From NCBI GenBank assembly GCA_037043455.1, contig JAWPHD010003271.1, positions 159,669 through 223,668 of the forward strand: DNA of 64,000 nucleotides, read 5' to 3'. This stretch comes from Cyrtodaria siliqua (Eukaryota; Mollusca; Bivalvia; Adapedonta; Hiatellidae). Of the stretch, positions 33,642 through 43,195 are shown in pieces (within the stretch, counting starts at the first letter, position 1; every line of letters starts with the position of its first letter). A model generated the notes under the pieces. The model saw only the letters and a program-made list of their open reading frames with translations. It did no database searches and had not been told where the DNA came from. The position numbers were made by a program, and so were the translations under genes.

Positions 33642-35256
33642 ATCGGATATTAAGCCTTCAATGTTTGGGGCTACAGGGCAAATAGGGACCCCCAGTCTCA
33701 TTGATTTGGGGCAAATAAAAGATATGCTTAGAATGATGGGCGATCGTGTGGGTTTGAAGGTAGAAGCGGGGCACCCGGCCCAATCAGCTGCCAATGTGGA
33801 GAGGGTTGTGGCAACGGTCGAGTCCAGTCCGGTAGTAGCAACAGGGGTTGCCATCACTAAAAGCATGTCCACAAAAAGTGCAGGAGCGGTCCCAAAGGCT
33901 TCTAAAAAGGCGAGACACATGTGGTATGCCTCTCTCCCGTCCTCCCCATCATCAGGTGGCGACGGTGACGATGAGAGCTCCGAAGATGAGAAAGCTAGGG
34001 GTAAGAAGAGTGGTAGAGCAGCACGTTTTCCATCGCAGGGTGGTAGGACGAGACGTTCACCATCACGAAGTGGCAATAAGCGTCGCTCCCCATGGCGAAG
34101 TGGCAAGAAGAGTTGCTCCCCATCGCGAAGCGACTCGAGCACGGACGATAGTTTGTCTGGGGTTGACCGAAAGCACCTGGTATACAAGCGGGGAATGTCT
34201 TCTGTTTATAAACATGGCGGATCTAGGGAATGGGACCCCATCAAGTCCCTACCCAAGGCCCTCATGTATGATGGAAAGACGCAATGGCTGGTGTTCAAAC
34301 AGCGTTTCACCAGTTATGCTAGCATGAAGGGGTGGTCCAAAGTCCAATGCCTAGATTGTCTGTGTTGGTCTTTGACGGGCAAGGCTGCAGAGTATTGTGC
34401 TTTTATTAGGGAACGGAATGTCGGCAGATCTATGTCGTACCGGCAAGTGCTAGCACAGCTAGAAAGCAGGTTCGGTTCCAAAGAACTTCCGGCTACTGCA
34501 CAAGCCAGATTACAACAGGCTGTGCAGGACCCAGACGAGTCATTGGAAGACTGGGCTGACAAGGTGTTAACATTGGCAAACAAGGCATTTGTGGGTCTGC
34601 CAATTATTTACTCGACCCAACAGGCGGTGTTACGGTTCTGTCAAGGACTGGCAGACCGTGAAGCTGGCCATAGTGTCGGGCTCGAGCAGCCGGACCGCAT
34701 TGAAACCGCTATAGACAGGGTGAGATGGCACCAACACATGACTCAGGCTGTGTATGGGAAGGCCCGTCAAGAACCCAAGCGGGAGCTGGAGTACGATATG
34801 GATGACCCTGTGGTTGTTTGGGCGGTCCAGGAGCACAAACCCCGGGAGGCCAGTAGGGTAGATGACGTTCTCTCTAAATTAGAACAAAAGTTCGAAACTT
34901 TGTCGATGAAGTTTGACTCGCTTATTGGGGGCCAGCAGGCAGACAAGAGACAATGGACCTCACCCCAGTGGCAACCTGAAAGCCCACCCCCTTATCAGAG
35001 GCAATCACCGAGATTGGCATGTTTTGGGTGCGGGGAGGCTGGGCATTTCAGGCGGGAGTGTCCACACAGGGAGCATGTTGAGAAACGGGACAGGGTCGAG
35101 GGCGTGGGCCGAACCTCGATCCGGGGACGAATAGGTCAGACTAGGGAGACATTTACCCGTAAAGAGGCAGTGTCATCGAAGGCAAAGCTCTTAAATTGTG
35201 ACCAGGTGGAGTCAAAAGAGTGCTCGCCGGTCCACAGAATTGCCGGGAATGCCTGA
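33514..35256 (+). CDS. Retroelement ORF2: Gag with RS-rich segment, capsid-like domain and CCHC zinc knuckle, 580 aa
   Basis: Residues ~150-215 are acidic, then rich in RSPSRSG-type repeats that resemble an SR domain. Residues ~235-410 match the retrotransposon Gag capsid pattern: LPKALMYDGKTQWLVFKQRF, then CLCWSLTGKAAEYC, LESRFGSKELPATAQARLQQ and SLEDWADKV. The zinc knuckle is C503-X2-C506-X4-H511-X4-C516 (CFGCGEAGHFRREC). Gag would form particles and package RNA. The true N-terminus is uncertain, because the preceding HhH ORF probably belongs to the same polyprotein. It overlaps ORF3 by 59 bp in the +1 frame. Confidence 0.82.
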   Translation: MHLGTQGQVAPKGGHHTRRARFSGGCRNVHSTPEPSLRYSAFKSDIKPSMFGATGQIGTPSLIDLGQIKDMLRMMGDRVGLKVEAGHPAQSAANVERVVATVESSPVVATGVAITKSMSTKSAGAVPKASKKARHMWYASLPSSPSSGGDGDDESSEDEKARGKKSGRAARFPSQGGRTRRSPSRSGNKRRSPWRSGKKSCSPSRSDSSTDDSLSGVDRKHLVYKRGMSSVYKHGGSREWDPIKSLPKALMYDGKTQWLVFKQRFTSYASMKGWSKVQCLDCLCWSLTGKAAEYCAFIRERNVGRSMSYRQVLAQLESRFGSKELPATAQARLQQAVQDPDESLEDWADKVLTLANKAFVGLPIIYSTQQAVLRFCQGLADREAGHSVGLEQPDRIETAIDRVRWHQHMTQAVYGKARQEPKRELEYDMDDPVVVWAVQEHKPREASRVDDVLSKLEQKFETLSMKFDSLIGGQQADKRQWTSPQWQPESPPPYQRQSPRLACFGCGEAGHFRRECPHREHVEKRDRVEGVGRTSIRGRIGQTRETFTRKEAVSSKAKLLNCDQVESKECSPVHRIAGNA

Positions 35257-37642
35257 ATTAAATGGTTTAGTGGGGGTCCGGCAGGTGCAGATCTGCCGGG
35301 ATGAAATTGTGTTGGTTGACCCATTAGTAGAGGGTCAAGGGGCTCAGACGGGGAGCCAGTTAGTGGTAGTAAGCAGCGTGCAGCCAGAGACGAGGCTGGC
35401 GCTAGGGGTTGTGTCATCACCAAATCAGGGTAAAATAAGTTTTCCGGAGAGGGCGGAGAACGAGGGAGTAGAAATACCGGAACATATGGGCAGGGTAGAT
35501 CCAGGGGATATGGGGTTGATCGCATCTCCATCCGTTGCAAGTGATTTCCAGGCGGGGAAGGCGCTAACTAGTCGAGGGGCCGAGCCCATTAAGGCACGAC
35601 CACTGAATTATGATCATGTGGGGGAGCGGGAGGCAGGTTGCCACACTGCTCCACCACTCGTAGCACCGGAAGTAAAGGAGCGGGAGGCAGGTTGCCACAC
35701 TGCTCCACCACTTGTAGCGCCGGAAGTAAAGGCAGCTGTACTGGCACAGCAAATACACAGCCGCAGGGCTGATATGAGTAAGGGAGTGGCAGATTGGTTC
35801 GCACAAAATCCAGCTGCGGAGTCTGTCAGAGCTAAACCAGCGGTGTTGGGCGATCCAGTAGTAGGGGGTCGAGGGGCTCCCATTGGGAGCCAGCCCACTA
35901 AAATCAGGGGCCTGCAGCCGAAAGAGGGGTTGGCGCTCGTAGGTGTGTCACCACCAATTCAGGATAGTTTATGTTTTCCCGAGAGGGCGGGGAATGAGGG
36001 AAATGGAGTACCCAAAGGGGAGGACGAGGGTGCTCCAGCGAATCTGGGGCGGAACACCAGTATTTCATCTCGATCCGCGGCAAGGGATTTACCGGCGGGA
36101 ACCAAGGGGACCAGCAGTCCAGTGGGGCCGGAAATAGGTTGCCAGGGTGCGGATGCGGAGGAGGAGGTGAAGGTTTGCCAGTTGGGTTCTACATCCCAGT
36201 CAATTGTTGAGGTCCAGGTAGACGGACATAAAGTGGATGCGGTGGTGGACACAGGGGCGGAGGTTACCATTCTGGCGGATAGGTTTTATTGGTCTATGGA
36301 GGTACCTCCCAAATTTATTAAGGATGTTAAACTCCTGACACCGGGTCAGGAGTTGTCAATGCACGGGTTTCTAATAGGTCCGGTAACTTTAAAGATGGGC
36401 GAGAAGCTGTATAAGGAGACTGTGTATGTAGCTCCTATCGCGGAAGATATGTTGCTGGGCTGCGATACGTTATTTCACCTGGGAGCAACCAATATTAATG
36501 TGGGTGAGGGTGCATTGATAATTGATGGTCAAGTCCTGGGACTGAGTACTGGCCAGGGGGCTATTGGCCTGGCAGTATCGGTACTACCTTCTAGGACGAC
36601 CGTATGTGGTCAGAATGGACCAGACGAGTTTGACTTGGTTGTTGAGGTTAGTGAACCCCAGGGGCAGTGTGTGGCAAGATACGCGGGACTGCGGATGCAA
36701 TGCCTTGGATACCAATGGTATCGGGATATTGCAACGCGTTTAAATGCCGGAGTTGAGCCAGGGGAACTGCCATGTGGGGGTTGTGAGTACTGCGCCAGGG
36801 CGGATAGGAACTGGGGGTGTTTCATCCGAGATGTGGATGAAGCGGTTTCGTTGGCGGCGTCTGGAGCGCAGGGAGTTGCGGGGGTGCACCAAGGGGTCGC
36901 GGGCGACCACCAAGGTGGGAATGTCAACTACTGTGCGGGGACGGGATGTCAGCGAAAAGGTTCCTGGGATGCGGAGTTGATCACTCCGCGGGATCCGCAA
37001 GAAGTGCAGGGGAGCGAGGCTTTTGAACAAAGCAGCTGTAACCGCCAAGTGATAGTCAAACTGGAAGGGTCGATCGGTCCTAGAGGGATGGTAGTAGAAC
37101 CGGAGGTAGAGGTTCGAGGAAAATGGGGTGAACCGGATCCAGGGTATATGGTTTACGGGCCGGATACAGGGACAGATGAGGAAGACCCTTGGAGGCCCTG
37201 GGATGAGCAGGACCGATGGGCAAACGGGGACGAACCGTGGGTACCCTGGGATCCGGGAGGGGGCCAGTCACCAAGAGGTGAGGTGGCCTGTCCTGAAGTG
37301 ACGGCCTGGGATTTTGGGAGCGGGTGCTCCGTCCAGGCGTCGCCAGGATGCAAGATTGTGCAAGACGGAAGTGGAGACGGCCACCGACCCCCTGCTCGTC
37401 TTGTCCAGGGAATCAAGGGCAGGTACTGCCTTGTCCAGGGGACAGAGAGCAAGAGGAATGCCTGTTGGGGGCAGGTACGGTTGGCCCGCCAATTGGGTAA
37501 CTCCCGTTGGCTGTTGAACATGGCGCGGGAGGCGGATCAACTTCAAGTCGCGAAGGCTAGTTGGATCCGGGTCAACGCAGGAAAAGTTCAGGGCCCAGCC
37601 GGGACATGCGCCTGTTGCAGGACCCGTCTTTTCCCCGGGTAG
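35198..37642 (+). CDS. Retroelement ORF3: retropepsin-type protease with long flanks, 814 aa
   Basis: The aspartic protease core lies at about residues 325-450. The catalytic DTGAEVTIL starts at D351, the flap region follows, and MLLGCDTLF at 418-426 is the second conserved hydrophobic-Gly motif. Before it lie ~320 residues of repeats: a tandem 15-residue EREAGCHTAPPLVAPEVK duplication (35627-35731) and two ~100-residue related blocks sharing GSQ, FPERA and NEG motifs. After it, C526-GG-C529-EY-C532 with C541 forms a cysteine cluster that could bind zinc. A tryptophan-rich stretch (DPWRPWDEQDRW and onward) lies near 662-690. Where a complete Gypsy-type Pol would continue into reverse transcriptase, this frame simply ends. 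Confidence 0.78.
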   Translation: MTRWSQKSARRSTELPGMPELNGLVGVRQVQICRDEIVLVDPLVEGQGAQTGSQLVVVSSVQPETRLALGVVSSPNQGKISFPERAENEGVEIPEHMGRVDPGDMGLIASPSVASDFQAGKALTSRGAEPIKARPLNYDHVGEREAGCHTAPPLVAPEVKEREAGCHTAPPLVAPEVKAAVLAQQIHSRRADMSKGVADWFAQNPAAESVRAKPAVLGDPVVGGRGAPIGSQPTKIRGLQPKEGLALVGVSPPIQDSLCFPERAGNEGNGVPKGEDEGAPANLGRNTSISSRSAARDLPAGTKGTSSPVGPEIGCQGADAEEEVKVCQLGSTSQSIVEVQVDGHKVDAVVDTGAEVTILADRFYWSMEVPPKFIKDVKLLTPGQELSMHGFLIGPVTLKMGEKLYKETVYVAPIAEDMLLGCDTLFHLGATNINVGEGALIIDGQVLGLSTGQGAIGLAVSVLPSRTTVCGQNGPDEFDLVVEVSEPQGQCVARYAGLRMQCLGYQWYRDIATRLNAGVEPGELPCGGCEYCARADRNWGCFIRDVDEAVSLAASGAQGVAGVHQGVAGDHQGGNVNYCAGTGCQRKGSWDAELITPRDPQEVQGSEAFEQSSCNRQVIVKLEGSIGPRGMVVEPEVEVRGKWGEPDPGYMVYGPDTGTDEEDPWRPWDEQDRWANGDEPWVPWDPGGGQSPRGEVACPEVTAWDFGSGCSVQASPGCKIVQDGSGDGHRPPARLVQGIKGRYCLVQGTESKRNACWGQVRLARQLGNSRWLLNMAREADQLQVAKASWIRVNAGKVQGPAGTCACCRTRLFPG

Positions 37643-38049
37643 TTAGCGACGCTGCAATGGGGCGGAGTAGAACTCCACCTGTAGAGCAAAGTTTTGTGGG
37701 CAGCTCAGGACCCAGCCGGGACTCTGTCCTGTCGCAGGAGTCCGGCCCCTTTCGGGCAGTGGATGAGGAACCCAGTCTAGGGGAGTCTCGCGGGGCGAAG
37801 GAGGTTCCCGGAAGTTTAGAGCTGGGGGTGGTCCGGCATCCGCTGACAAGCGGGAAGTCAGAGAGTAGGGACGAGTCGTCCCTAGTTGGTGGTGGTGACG
37901 CAGGGTATAGCCCGCCTAAAGGACAGGATCGGAAAAGTCGAGGGGTTAGGAAGCCGAGGGCTCGCCCAAGGAAACGACGAAGGAGGCAGCGGGGGACATC
38001 CGGGAGTACGCCGACCAATGAAGGTAGCCTGCCGCGCCGGGTAGAGTGA
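37561..38049 (+). CDS. Retroelement ORF4: short disordered basic protein, 162 aa
   Basis: Overlaps the end of ORF3 by 82 bp in another frame. The sequence is low complexity and ends in KPRARPRKRRRRQRG and a short acidic tail. It contains two ~113-bp-spaced copies of a SGPSRD-initiated block. It could be a remnant of the Pol C-terminus left after an internal deletion, an accessory protein, or a chance frame in GC-rich sequence. No catalytic motif is visible. Confidence 0.35.
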   Translation: MDPGQRRKSSGPSRDMRLLQDPSFPRVVSDAAMGRSRTPPVEQSFVGSSGPSRDSVLSQESGPFRAVDEEPSLGESRGAKEVPGSLELGVVRHPLTSGKSESRDESSLVGGGDAGYSPPKGQDRKSRGVRKPRARPRKRRRRQRGTSGSTPTNEGSLPRRVE

Positions 38050-39135
38050 AGCTACTCTCCGGCCGGGAATCTAACGGGGTTGGTGTTGCGGCCTACTGGT
38101 TCGGAGCGGGGCAATCAGTGCTCACACAGGCAGAGTGGGGATCGGAGGCTGAGGAGGCCGGATGAGTATGACCGGAGGCTGAGTGGTCCGGATGAACTTG
38201 ATTTGAGGTCGGGTGCCGGGGGACGGGAACCGTCCGAAGTCCAGGCACCGTCCTCAAGGGCGGAAGGGAAAAGCAGGGAAGGACCATTGGGACATCCGGG
38301 GTCCAGGCGCCTGTTCCCGTTTCACATGGGGAAGGGGACCACAGCAGCCCTGGCGACCTCAGGGTCAGGTTGACCCAAGGGGAAACCGAAGTGAGTAGGC
38401 TGGTAGAGGCTTGTGATTCCGGGATGGGTGTAGGGGACGCCCATGGCTCCCCACCTGAGAATCTGCTGGCTGTGATCTTGCACGTGGGTGTGCGGGGCAA
38501 GGAGTTGGATTCCTGAGGGTTAGCGGGGGTGTTGTTATAGAGTTGCTACCCAGTAGGGCGATTCCGCACCCCCACCGAATAGTGAATAAGGGGAGGCATG
38601 GTTAGAGGCGTTGCCTCCCTACCTTTATACTAAAGAAGAAGTGTTAGATTAATTTGTATGGTTAAGGATGGTTAACCGGGGTAAATATATATTGTTAGGG
38701 ACCATTATCAAATAAAGCTCATAAACCAGTTACGGTTTGGTCATAGGGTTCATGGGAAATAGTGCGGGTAGGGATTAAGGTATGGTCAACAGGGGCTATT
38801 AGGATTAATCTTAAAGTTTGGTCACCAGGGTCATCTGTAGAGGGGAATCATTGACGGTATGTTATTATTATTTTATATAGGGATGTTATTTTTATTATTA
38901 ATGGCGCCTCAGCGGCCGCGCGGGGCAAAGAGTCACTTACGGGCAATGTTGGGGGAGGCTCCCCCTTGGTCATAGCTTTGGTGGAAGGTTTACCGTATGT
39001 GGTAGTATCCGAGTCCAGGGGAGGCCCATGACAGTTAGGGCTAAACGCCAGAAAAGGGAAGTTAGCGCTCACCGATGACACTCTGGGTTCAGGAGTGGAG
39101 TGAGGGGTCCCCACAGGCAGAAGTACCATTATTAT
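38050..39135. other. Non-coding 3' part of the LTR retroelement
   Basis: Frames in this stretch are short or antisense. The GC-rich first half (to ~38560) is continuous with the ORFs; the second half is AT-richer. No RT, RNase H or integrase signature found. Confidence 0.55.
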
Positions 39136-39155
39136 AAAGTGGGGGGGGGGGGGAG
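39136..39155 (+). other. Polypurine tract of the LTR retroelement
   Basis: AAAGT followed by 13 G and AG lies directly against the TG that starts the 3' LTR. It is the expected primer site for plus-strand DNA synthesis; one T (39140) interrupts the purines. Confidence 0.75.
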
Positions 39156-39371
39156 TGTAGTGACTGTCGATGGGGGGCCTATATGACCTTGCGGTCGGGT
39201 TCCTGGACTTGTGGGGAACCAGCTGATTCCCGCCTAATGACACCACGTGACCGCCCGCAGAGAGATGTGAGCGCGCTCTGTGAGTAGGAAGCCAGACTGA
39301 CGAGACGCTGACTAACGACAAGACTGATAAATAGTAGTTTAACTTATATCCTGACAAGATCCCGGGGGAGC
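39156..39371 (+). repeat. 3' LTR (end approximate)
   Basis: Starts TGTAGTGACTG immediately after the polypurine tract. The right end cannot be fixed because the 5' copy is truncated. I place it before TGGCAACAGACAGG at 39372, which resembles a tRNA primer-binding site; alternatively the LTR ends at a nearby CA. No TATA box can be assigned with confidence. Confidence 0.5.
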
Positions 39372-39421
39372 TGGCAACAGACAGGTAGGAAACACTTTAA
39401 CACTTTTATCGCGCCGTTTTA

Positions 39422-39462
39422 TGACGTCATTAATGTGTTCCGTGAAGATAATATACTTATAA
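39422..39462 (+). promoter_or_regulatory. TGACGTCA followed by TTATAAAAA 30 bp downstream
   Basis: A CRE-type octamer at 39422-39429 and a TATA-like TTATAAAAA around 39456. Promoter-like spacing, but no downstream ORF; possibly part of a repeat. Confidence 0.2.
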
Positions 39463-39807
39463 AAACAGCTGCTTCTTCTATAATAATTCTGCGGCAAATC
39501 GTTCGCACACGTATTGATACGTTTTATATTAAGATATAAGTATTATTAGTCCTACGCAAGGTGTATTAAGCGTCATGTATCAATTCACCATTTGTCGTAT
39601 AAACCACGTGTAAATCCGAAGAAAAACAACGAAATCTCAGCTCTATATATTAACACGAACTTCAATAAAAACGTATTAAAAGTTACCAATTACTGTCTTT
39701 AAATCGAAAATAATCAACAAAACATGTCAGCAACTTAATTTCAAGGACAACTAATGAGTATTATTAGACTGTATTTAGCACGAAGACGCATGCGCAACGA
39801 CAGTGGA

Positions 39808-40012
39808 GTGCGTGGTCCAGTGGTAGAGCGCCGAACTCCTGATCGAGAGGTTGTGGGTTCGATCCTCCGTCGCGGCCACGTTATTTATCCTTGAGCAAGA
39901 TAATTAATCCACATTGCTTAGTACTGGTTCTACCCAGGAAGCCATCGAGAGTGATTAATCTAAGTTGTAAGAACTTGTTTCGCAATCGATGTAAAATAAA
40001 TATGTTTAAAAC
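39808..40012 (+). mobile_element. tRNA-derived SINE (Meta-domain-like)
   Basis: A box TGGTCCAGTGGTAGAGC (39813-39829) and B box GGTTCGATCC (39856-39865) are spaced as in a tRNA gene. The cloverleaf is broken: the T stem has mismatches, so it is not a functional tRNA. The following body holds CCTTGAGCAAG..CACATTGCTTAGTACT and CTACCCAGGAAG. This resembles the conserved central domain described for bivalve Meta-type SINEs; the family name is from memory and should be checked. The AT-rich tail ends near 40012. Confidence 0.7.
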
Positions 40013-40440
40013 ATGCGCAAAGACACGCGAAGACACAAAATGCGTTAACTGTAATTGGCAATTTTGAATAAAATCTTACACAATTAACAATTAAAACTAT
40101 GACCGATTGCTAGTAAATAATATTATTGATATTTTAGTTGGAATATTTGTATTAATACTGCCATTCTCGCAAAGTAATAGGCCCATAACTGAAGGCTACA
40201 CTTGTTGAAATATCGCAACATTTTGAAATATGGATCATGTTTGAAAGTGTATTGTACAGCCAAACGGAAGTATATCGTAATAAAACTCACGGTAATCGAA
40301 AGGCCAATCTAATACGAATGATACAAACCTGATATCATCACAACATTCAAAGTAAAACCGGAATTATAAGCTTTCTAAAACACAACGTATGCGTGGACTT
40401 TCCGAAGTGCGTGTGGATCTCACGTGACACCGGTACTGCC
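40013..40440. other. AT-rich DNA, no gene seen
   Basis: No ORF, RNA or repeat recognised apart from the SINE tail at the left edge. Confidence 0.45.
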
Positions 40441-40925
40441 GTAACAGGTTACAATAGCGTAAATGAGTCTCCATTGCCCTTCCATAGTAAAGTTAGAATT
40501 TTGACAACCTGTTAAAAACTCAAACCTCGTTAGAATTCTGGAAAAATTACTTTATCATGCAAATAAACATGTCTGCTATTAAACATCAACAAGGAAATAG
40601 GGGGTTTAATACCTTCTAAGAAACATTTCTTCAGTTGTATACTAACACCGGGTCAAAGGTCAACACTATGTTTACCCCTTGCAATTTCATACCCTGTCTA
40701 CTTTCACTTCTCAAATTTATATCAAAAACTGTCAAAAACATGATGTGCTGCATTTTCAAATATCAACAACATGTCCAGAATACAGTTACAGCCAAAACAT
40801 AACAGGAAACTGCACTAAAAAAAGTTTTTAAAGAAAAAAAGATTAGCACTCTTTAATACAGAACTACTTTCGACTACACCAGGCGATCACATCCTGTTGA
40901 TTTAGTGTAATTAGACCTATAAGGG
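40441..40925 (+). repeat. Direct repeat copy A (~480 bp)
   Basis: Matches 41425-41888 at well over 95% by eye, for example ACATGTCTGCTATTAAACAT and GGGTCAAAGGTCAACACTAT. It differs by an 11-bp segment (AGGCGATCACA) absent from copy B. No coding capacity. The shared block ends at AGACCTATAA. Confidence 0.88.
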
Positions 40926-41424
40926 ATTATTTCGCGTCATGTTTTTTAATTAAACTGGTCAATTCAACCCAACAACTTAATAAAAGAACATTTTGACTTG
41001 TTTCGCAATGCCGAATGACTTCGTATTGAAATTATTGCGATTTACCTGCGCTTGACCATGCACTAAATCGAGTCGATTTTGTCGCGAAATTAAGAAATAA
41101 TAAAAAAAAGCAATATCTCAGCAACCGTTCAACATTTTCTCATCAAATCACCTCTGGTGGCTTTGTTTTGCATCCCTGAGTATGTATACCACACATTTTG
41201 CCATATATCTTTCACAAAAATTCCAAAAAAAATAAAAATACCACATTTTTAGAGAAAATCAGAAAAATTGAGGAAAAGTTGCCAAAAACACTCTAAAATA
41301 GTCTAAAAGTCTGAAAATGATATTTTTTTCTCTGTTTCTGAGTTCAACTCACCTATTCAAACAAAATAAATGCCTAGAAAATCATTTTTTATGCAATTCT
41401 GAAAAATACATGATTTCTCCTTAT
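40926..41424. other. AT-rich spacer between the two direct repeats
   Basis: A-rich sequence with no ORF. The right edge CCTTATAGGT is an inverted match of the ACCTATAAGG that closes copy A, so the spacer is bounded by a 10-bp inverted repeat. Confidence 0.5.
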
Positions 41425-41888
41425 AGGTTATAATAGCGTAAATGAGTCTCCATTGCCCTTCCATAGTAAAGTTAGAATTTTGACAACCTGTTAAAAACTC
41501 AAACCTCGTTAGAATTCTGGGAAACTTACTTTATCATGCAAATAAACATGTCTGCTATTAAACATCAAGAAGGAAATAGGGGGTTTAATACCTTCTAAGA
41601 AACATTTCTTCAGTTGTATACTAACACCGGGTCAAAGGTCAACACTATTTTTACCCCTTGCAATTTCATACCCTGTCTACTTTCACTTCTCAAATTTATA
41701 TCAAAAACTGTCAAAAACATGATGTGCTGCATTTTCGAATATCAACAACATGTCCAGAATACAGTTACAGCCAAAAAATAACGGGAAACTGCACTAAAAA
41801 AGGTTTTTAAAGAAAAAAAGATTAGCACTCTTTAATACAGAACTACTTTCGACTACACCTGTTGATTTAGTGTAATTAGACCTATAAC
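41425..41888 (+). repeat. Direct repeat copy B (~465 bp)
   Basis: Second copy of the 40441-40925 block, lacking the 11-bp segment. The two copies could be two insertions of one non-autonomous element, or LTR-like ends of a ~1.45-kb element with a non-coding interior; neither has TG/CA termini. Confidence 0.85.
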
Positions 41889-42075
41889 AACTGTAGTCTT
41901 ATTTGATCGAAGTACTTATGCGTATACTTATATAATCGCCTTACGGGTGTGTCTTGCTTAACGTAAAGGTGACGTGACTAGTACTATTATATATATATAA
42001 TAAATACATATATATGTTATTATCTTTTTTATGAAGTTCTAGGGTTTTATATATTGATGTATACATATTTTTTCA

Positions 42076-42080
42076 TTTTT

Positions 42081-42131
<51 letters not shown>

Positions 42132-42133
42132 TT
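42076..42133 (+). repeat. (ATTT)n microsatellite
   Basis: About 13 ATTT units, with a second shorter tract at 42237-42262. Confidence 0.95.
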
Positions 42134-42146
42134 ATCTGTGTATTAG

Positions 42147-42612
42147 TTGCAGAGTTTTAACTGTTATTATATGTGTATGAAGCAGTAAAATTTTAACAGT
42201 TATTATCTTGTATGAAGTTGTTCAGTTTTATCTGTTCATTTATTTATTTATTTATTTATTTATTATCTGAGTATTAGTTATAGAGTTTTAACTGTTATTA
42301 TATGTATATGAAGCTGTACACTTTTAACAGTTATTATCTTGTATGAAGTTGTTCAGTTTTATCTGTTCATATCTGTGTATTAGTTGTAGAGTTTTAACTG
42401 TTAGTATATGTTTATGAGGTTGTAAAGTTTTAACTGTTAGTATATGTTTATGAAGTTGTAGAGTTTTAACTGTTAGTATATGTTTATGAGGTTGTAGAGT
42501 TTTAGCTGTTATTATCTGTGTATAAAGTTGTAGAGTTTTAACTGTTAGTATATGTGTATCAGGTTGTAGAGTTTTAGCTGTTATTATCTGTGTATAAAGT
42601 TGTAGAGTTTAA
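42147..42612 (+). repeat. 36-bp minisatellite
   Basis: Units start GTTGTAGAGTTTTAACTGTT and continue AGTATATGTTTATGAG or ATTATCTGTGTATAAA. The period is exactly 36 bp in the right half (42418-42610); the left half is more diverged and interrupted by the ATTT tract. Confidence 0.88.
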
Positions 42613-43195
42613 ACTGTGTTGCTACTTGTGTTTGAACACTTGAGAGTGATTGAACGATAATCAAGTGAACACGTGTCTTAGAACAAAAATGCATACTCGT
42701 ATATAAACTATATATTTACTTATGTATTAGGACAACAGTAAAGAGCATTGATAACAATATATGCATACTTCTGCACAACGGATTTTCGTTAAAATCAAAA
42801 TCAATTTTCGCAAAAATAATGTTCATATAAATCATAACGTAATTATTTTAATATTAGTAATATTATTATTGGTCTATTACAGTAAGCGCCGTTAACTCAA
42901 ATGTCTTTTTGTTGGACAAACACGCATTGATAGCATATTTAGCTATTTAGCTATTCAAACAATGGTTTGATACAAATCAGATATTTTGTAAACATATAAA
43001 GGAAATAGATATTTAAAAATTCGTGTCCTTAGACGTAAAGGAAGTAATATCAAGTTTCGTATAATCCTGTATGTCTATACAATGTTTCCTTATTCATATT
43101 GCAGCTTATTTATTGAAATGAAATATATTGCAATACTGTAGTAATAAACTACGGCATTCCGTGCGTGTATAGACGTTTACAAGGCGGTGCGCGGT
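42613..43195. other. AT-rich DNA, no gene seen
   Basis: Nothing recognisable on either strand. Confidence 0.45.

Larger units (their letters stand above)
33130..39371 (+). mobile_element. LTR retroelement with Gag and protease but no visible RT/IN (Gypsy-like, probably non-autonomous)
   Basis: Bounded by direct repeats that begin TGTAGTGACTGTCGATGGGG at 33130 and 39156. A G-rich polypurine tract precedes the right one. Inside are, in order, a helix-hairpin-helix ORF, a Gag with CCHC zinc knuckle, an ORF with retropepsin DTGA, and a short basic ORF. The three long frames step 0, +1, +2. No YXDD reverse transcriptase, RNase H or DDE integrase can be read in any frame, and only ~1.1 kb separates the last ORF from the 3' LTR. 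The coding region is much more GC-rich than its surroundings, as expected of a recently arrived element. Confidence 0.8.

Noticed and set aside
33405..34187. 260-codon minus-strand frame opposite the Gag ORF
   Set aside because: Antisense shadow of the RS-rich Gag segment, seen as LPLRDGER-type repeats; no independent support.
38848..39357. 169-codon minus-strand frame across the 3' LTR
   Set aside because: Proline-rich antisense of the polypurine tract and LTR; it spans the element boundary and has no domain.
39808..39878. Functional tRNA gene
   Set aside because: A and B boxes are present, but the T stem and anticodon stem do not pair properly, and the sequence continues into a SINE-type body.
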